Positions 3,025 to 5,656 of a stretch of DNA of 5,656 nucleotides are shown here, one piece after another. Position numbers and translations under genes: made by a program. The DNA comes from CAMBDR01 sp046597185. GTDB taxonomy: Bacteria > Pseudomonadota > Gammaproteobacteria > Burkholderiales > Burkholderiaceae_D. The stretch lies in contig JBKJLF010000329.1 of NCBI GenBank assembly GCA_046597185.1, forward strand, positions 1 to 5,656. The letters are read 5' to 3'. Position 1 is the first letter of the stretch. Each line of letters opens with the position of its first letter. A model generated the notes under the pieces. That model searched no databases. It saw only the letters and a program-made list of their open reading frames with translations, and was not told where the DNA came from.

Positions 3025-5656
3025 ATGAAACGTATGTTATTTAATGCCACCCAGCAAGAGGAGTTGCGGGTAGCCATTGTTGATGGGCAAAAACTCATCG
3101 ATATTGATATTGAAGCAAGTGGGCGAGAGCAGCGCAAGTCCAACATCTACAAAGGGGTTATCACCCGCATCGAACCCTCGCTCGAAGCCTGCTTTATCAG
3201 TTATGGCGAAGAGCGACACGGTTTTCTCCCCTTCAAAGAAGTTGCCCGCTCGTATTTCCGCGAAGGCATTGATGTGCGCAATGCCAGCATCAAAGATGCT
3301 TTGCGCGAGGGCCAGGAAATTATGATTCAAGTGGAAAAGGAAGAGCGCGGCAATAAAGGCGCGGCCCTCACTTCCTTTATTTCTCTGGCTGGTCGTTATC
3401 TGGTGCTGATGCCAAACAATCCCCGTGGCGGCGGCGTTTCACGCCGGGTTGAAGGCGAAGAACGGCAAGAATTGCGCGAAACCATGGATAAGCTTGATTT
3501 GCCCACCGGCATGTCGGTCATTGCGCGCACCGCAGGTATCGGACGCAATGTTGATGAATTGCAATGGGATTTAAATTATTTGATGCAATTATGGCGTGCC
3601 ATTGAAAGTGCGGGCAAATCCAATAGTGGCGCATTTTTGATTTATCAAGAATCGTCGCTGGTAATTCGTGCGATTCGCGATTATTTCCAACCGGATATTG
3701 GCGAAATTTTGATCGATACCGATCATATTTACGAGCAAGCGCACCAATTCATGGGCCATGTCATGCCCGACATGGTACACCGCGTCAAGCGCTATAGCGA
3801 CGACGTACCTTTATTCTCCCGCTTCCAGATCGAACACCAGATCGAAACCGCGTATTCGCGCACCGTGCCCTTGCCTTCTGGCGGCGCGATTGTGATCGAC
3901 CATACCGAAGCCCTGGTGTCGGTCGATGTCAACTCGGCGCGCTCGACCCGGGGTGGCGATATCGAAACCACGGCGTTTAATACCAATTGCGAGGCGGCGG
4001 AAGAAGTCGCGCGGCAATTGCGTCTGCGTGATTTGGGTGGCTTGATCGTTATCGACTTCATCGATATGGAAGTGGCAAAAAATCAACGCGAAGTCGAGCA
4101 AAAACTGAAAGATGCCTTGCATTTTGATCGCGCTCGGGTGCAAATGGGAAAAATTTCCCGCTTTGGCTTGATGGAATTATCACGCCAACGCTTGCGCCCT
4201 TCTCTCTCGGAAGGCAGCCATGTGACTTGCCCACGTTGCAGTGGCACGGGCCATATTCGCGATACTGAGTCGTCGGCCTTGCAAGTGTTGCGCATCATCC
4301 AGGAAGAGGCGATGAAAGAAAACTCGGCCACCATTCATGTGCAGGTGCCGGTTGATGTGGCAGCGTTTTTGCTCAATGAAAAGCGCGGCGAAGTATTGAA
4401 GATTGAGTCGCGCCATCGGGTGACGATTATTTTGATCCCAAATAAACATCTGGAAACGCCACATTATAAGCTTGAGCGCATCAAACATGATGATCCGCGT
4501 CTGGAAGACAGCCAAGCCAGCTACACCATGGCCGAACAGGCAGAAACCGATATTAGCTACCGGCAACGCACCAAAGAAGACGCCAAGCCACGCCAGGAAG
4601 CTGTGGTCAAAACCATTACGCCGGATCAACCTGCGCCCTTGGTTGAACGCAAACCCGTGGAAGTGGCTGCGCCACCTGTGGCCGCTGTGGTGGCAGAACA
4701 ACCGGGCTTTTTCAGTCGCCTGTTTGGTTTCTTCAAGGCAAAAGAAGCCCCGCCTGCACCAGCCCCGGTCGTTGTGGCACCTGTCGCACTGGCTACCCCG
4801 GAACGGCCAAATGATCGTGGTGGGCGCAATAACCGTAATAGCCGCAATGGACGCAACCGCCCCCCGCGTGAGCGCGAAGAAACGGCTGCGCTAACCCAGG
4901 TTGACGCCAATAAAGCGCCGGCAGAAGCAGCGGAAGGCAAGCCAGTACGGCAAGCGCGTCCACCGCGCCCACCGCGCGAAGAACGTGAACCACGCCAGCG
5001 TGACGGCCAGGAACGGGCAGCGCAAGCACCGCAGGAGGCGCGCGAACCACGTCCGGAGCGTGAACCTCGTGAGCCACGTCCGGAACGTGAGCCACGTGCG
5101 CAGCAGGAACCACGCGTACCGCAAGAGCGCCCACGGCCGGCTGCCATCGTTGTGAAAAGCGACGAAGTGCAAGCTGCGGAAGATGCTGAAATGTTGGCCA
5201 AAGCCGTTGCAGGCAAAGGCCCTGAACTGGACGATGGTGATCAAGACGAGCCCCGGCGTCGGCGTCGGCGCGGTGGTCGCAATCGCAACCGTCGTGAACG
5301 CGAAGGAGCCGAGGGTGAAGATCGCGCTCAGCAAGACTTGCTTTCGGGTGATACTGAAACAGTTTCGGCTACACCTGTGGTTGAAGCGGCGGCTCCCGAA
5401 GCGGCGGCACCTGTAGCTGTAGTTGCAGCACCTGTGGTTGAAGTTGCAGCACCTGTGGTTGAAGTTGCAGCATCGGTGGTTGAAGCAGCGGCTCCCGAAG
5501 CTACAGCACCCGTAGCTGAAGCGGCTGCTCCCGAAGCGGCGGTTCCCGAAGCAGCAGCACCTGCGGTTGAAGCACCGGCTGCCGCAGCACCGGCTGCCGC
5601 AGCACCGGCTGCCGCAGCACCGGCTGCCGCAGCACCGGCTGCCGCAGCACCGGCTG
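3025..5656 (+). CDS. rne: Ribonuclease E (endoribonuclease, RNA degradosome scaffold), C-terminus cut by the window
   Basis: 877 codons are open to the right edge with no stop. RNase E cuts A/U-rich single-stranded RNA in mRNA decay and in rRNA and tRNA maturation. The N-terminus MKRMLFNATQQEELRVAIVD is typical. An S1 RNA-binding domain spans about residues 37-120 and the 5' sensor region includes R168-T169. The catalytic metal-binding aspartates are D301 (SVDVNSARSTRGG) and D344 (LIVIDFIDM), equal to E. coli D303 and D346. The zinc link is C402-P-R-C405-S-G-T-G, used for dimer and tetramer assembly. After about residue 520 comes the disordered scaffold half: an amphipathic GFFSRLFGFFK (561-571) likely to bind the membrane, arginine-rich tracts (594-617, EPR repeats at 674-691, R744-R749 and beyond), and an Ala/Pro/Val/Glu tail. 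The domain order and this tail exclude the shorter RNase G. The start is the ATG with GGAG 6 nt before. The leader suggests feedback control. Confidence 0.96.
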   Translation, partial: MKRMLFNATQQEELRVAIVDGQKLIDIDIEASGREQRKSNIYKGVITRIEPSLEACFISYGEERHGFLPFKEVARSYFREGIDVRNASIKDALREGQEIMIQVEKEERGNKGAALTSFISLAGRYLVLMPNNPRGGGVSRRVEGEERQELRETMDKLDLPTGMSVIARTAGIGRNVDELQWDLNYLMQLWRAIESAGKSNSGAFLIYQESSLVIRAIRDYFQPDIGEILIDTDHIYEQAHQFMGHVMPDMVHRVKRYSDDVPLFSRFQIEHQIETAYSRTVPLPSGGAIVIDHTEALVSVDVNSARSTRGGDIETTAFNTNCEAAEEVARQLRLRDLGGLIVIDFIDMEVAKNQREVEQKLKDALHFDRARVQMGKISRFGLMELSRQRLRPSLSEGSHVTCPRCSGTGHIRDTESSALQVLRIIQEEAMKENSATIHVQVPVDVAAFLLNEKRGEVLKIESRHRVTIILIPNKHLETPHYKLERIKHDDPRLEDSQASYTMAEQAETDISYRQRTKEDAKPRQEAVVKTITPDQPAPLVERKPVEVAAPPVAAVVAEQPGFFSRLFGFFKAKEAPPAPAPVVVAPVALATPERPNDRGGRNNRNSRNGRNRPPREREETAALTQVDANKAPAEAAEGKPVRQARPPRPPREEREPRQRDGQERAAQAPQEAREPRPEREPREPRPEREPRAQQEPRVPQERPRPAAIVVKSDEVQAAEDAEMLAKAVAGKGPELDDGDQDEPRRRRRRGGRNRNRREREGAEGEDRAQQDLLSGDTETVSATPVVEAAAPEAAAPVAVVAAPVVEVAAPVVEVAASVVEAAAPEATAPVAEAAAPEAAVPEAAAPAVEAPAAAAPAAAAPAAAAPAAAAPAAAAPA
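5044..5097 (+). repeat. Two 27-nt direct repeats encoding EPRPEREPR within rne
   Basis: Units 5044-5070 and 5071-5097 are adjacent and encode the identical nonapeptide EPRPEREPR. By eye they differ at four bases, all at third codon positions and all synonymous. The repeat lies in the arginine-rich scaffold part of RNase E, likely adding RNA-binding positive charge. Confidence 0.85.
5422..5484 (+). repeat. 21-nt tandem repeat (three units) in the rne tail
   Basis: Units 5422-5442 and 5443-5463 are identical; 5464-5484 differs at two bases. Each codes for VAAPVVE (the third VAASVVE). They belong to a larger degenerate Ala/Pro/Val/Glu region, about 5371-5571, with related AAPEAA and APVAEA blocks. 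The unit length is a multiple of three, so copy changes would keep the frame. Confidence 0.9.
5572..5656 (+). repeat. Perfect 15-nt tandem repeat in the rne tail, running off the window
   Basis: Unit GCACCGGCTGCCGCA, five full copies (5572-5586, 5587-5601, 5602-5616, 5617-5631, 5632-5646) plus the first 10 bases of a sixth at the edge, with no mismatch. Each copy codes for APAAA. The true copy number is unknown because the window ends inside the array. Identity even at third codon positions points to recent expansion by slippage or recombination, unlike the synonymously diverged EPR repeats. Confidence 0.95.

Noticed and set aside
3037..4143. Several minus-strand open frames opposite the catalytic half of rne
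   Set aside because: The plus strand here encodes the conserved S1, 5' sensor and DNase I-like regions of RNase E; the antisense frames are shadows.
4626..5334. Long open frames on the minus strand opposite the rne tail, rich in Arg, Ser and Gly or in Ala and Val
   Set aside because: They mirror the repetitive, GC-rich, Arg/Glu/Pro/Ala coding of rne, whose frame is unbroken and has clear family motifs upstream. They show no family motif of their own.

Overview
This looks like the chromosome of a betaproteobacterium, most likely Burkholderiales and perhaps near Oxalobacteraceae. The judgement rests on the character of the RNase E and RluC proteins, the moderate GC content, and the rluC / HAD phosphatase / Rieske protein / sppA order next to a divergent rne, an arrangement I recall from that order. 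No mobile element, CRISPR array, tRNA or rRNA is visible.

Minus strand, positions 1 to 2412: four co-oriented genes read right to left. They are rluC (23S rRNA pseudouridine synthase), a HAD-family phosphatase, a small Rieske [2Fe-2S] protein, and the N-terminus of an SppA-type S49 peptidase that runs off the left edge. The gaps are only 26, 27 and 41 nt and no terminator is seen between them, so they are probably one operon.

Positions 2413 to 3024: a divergent, gene-free region of 612 nt. It holds weak candidate promoters for both directions. Its right part, about 340 nt, would be the 5' leader of rne. This leader can fold into a long interrupted hairpin (2795-2880), followed by smaller hairpins up to the ribosome binding site. 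Two of these have complementary loops. RNase E in enterobacteria controls its own mRNA through a structured leader, so this is the best candidate here for an uncharacterised regulatory element.

Plus strand, 3025 to the right edge: rne, encoding RNase E. The catalytic half is complete, followed by a membrane-anchor-like helix, arginine-rich RNA-binding tracts and an Ala/Pro/Val/Glu tail. The tail is built from DNA tandem repeats, ending in a perfect 15-nt repeat that runs into the window edge.

In functional terms the divergent pair joins ribosomal RNA modification (RluC) with RNA processing and decay (RNase E). The link of the other three genes to RNA metabolism is positional only. The window is mostly conserved housekeeping DNA. 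The novelty lies in the rne leader and the repeat-built tail.
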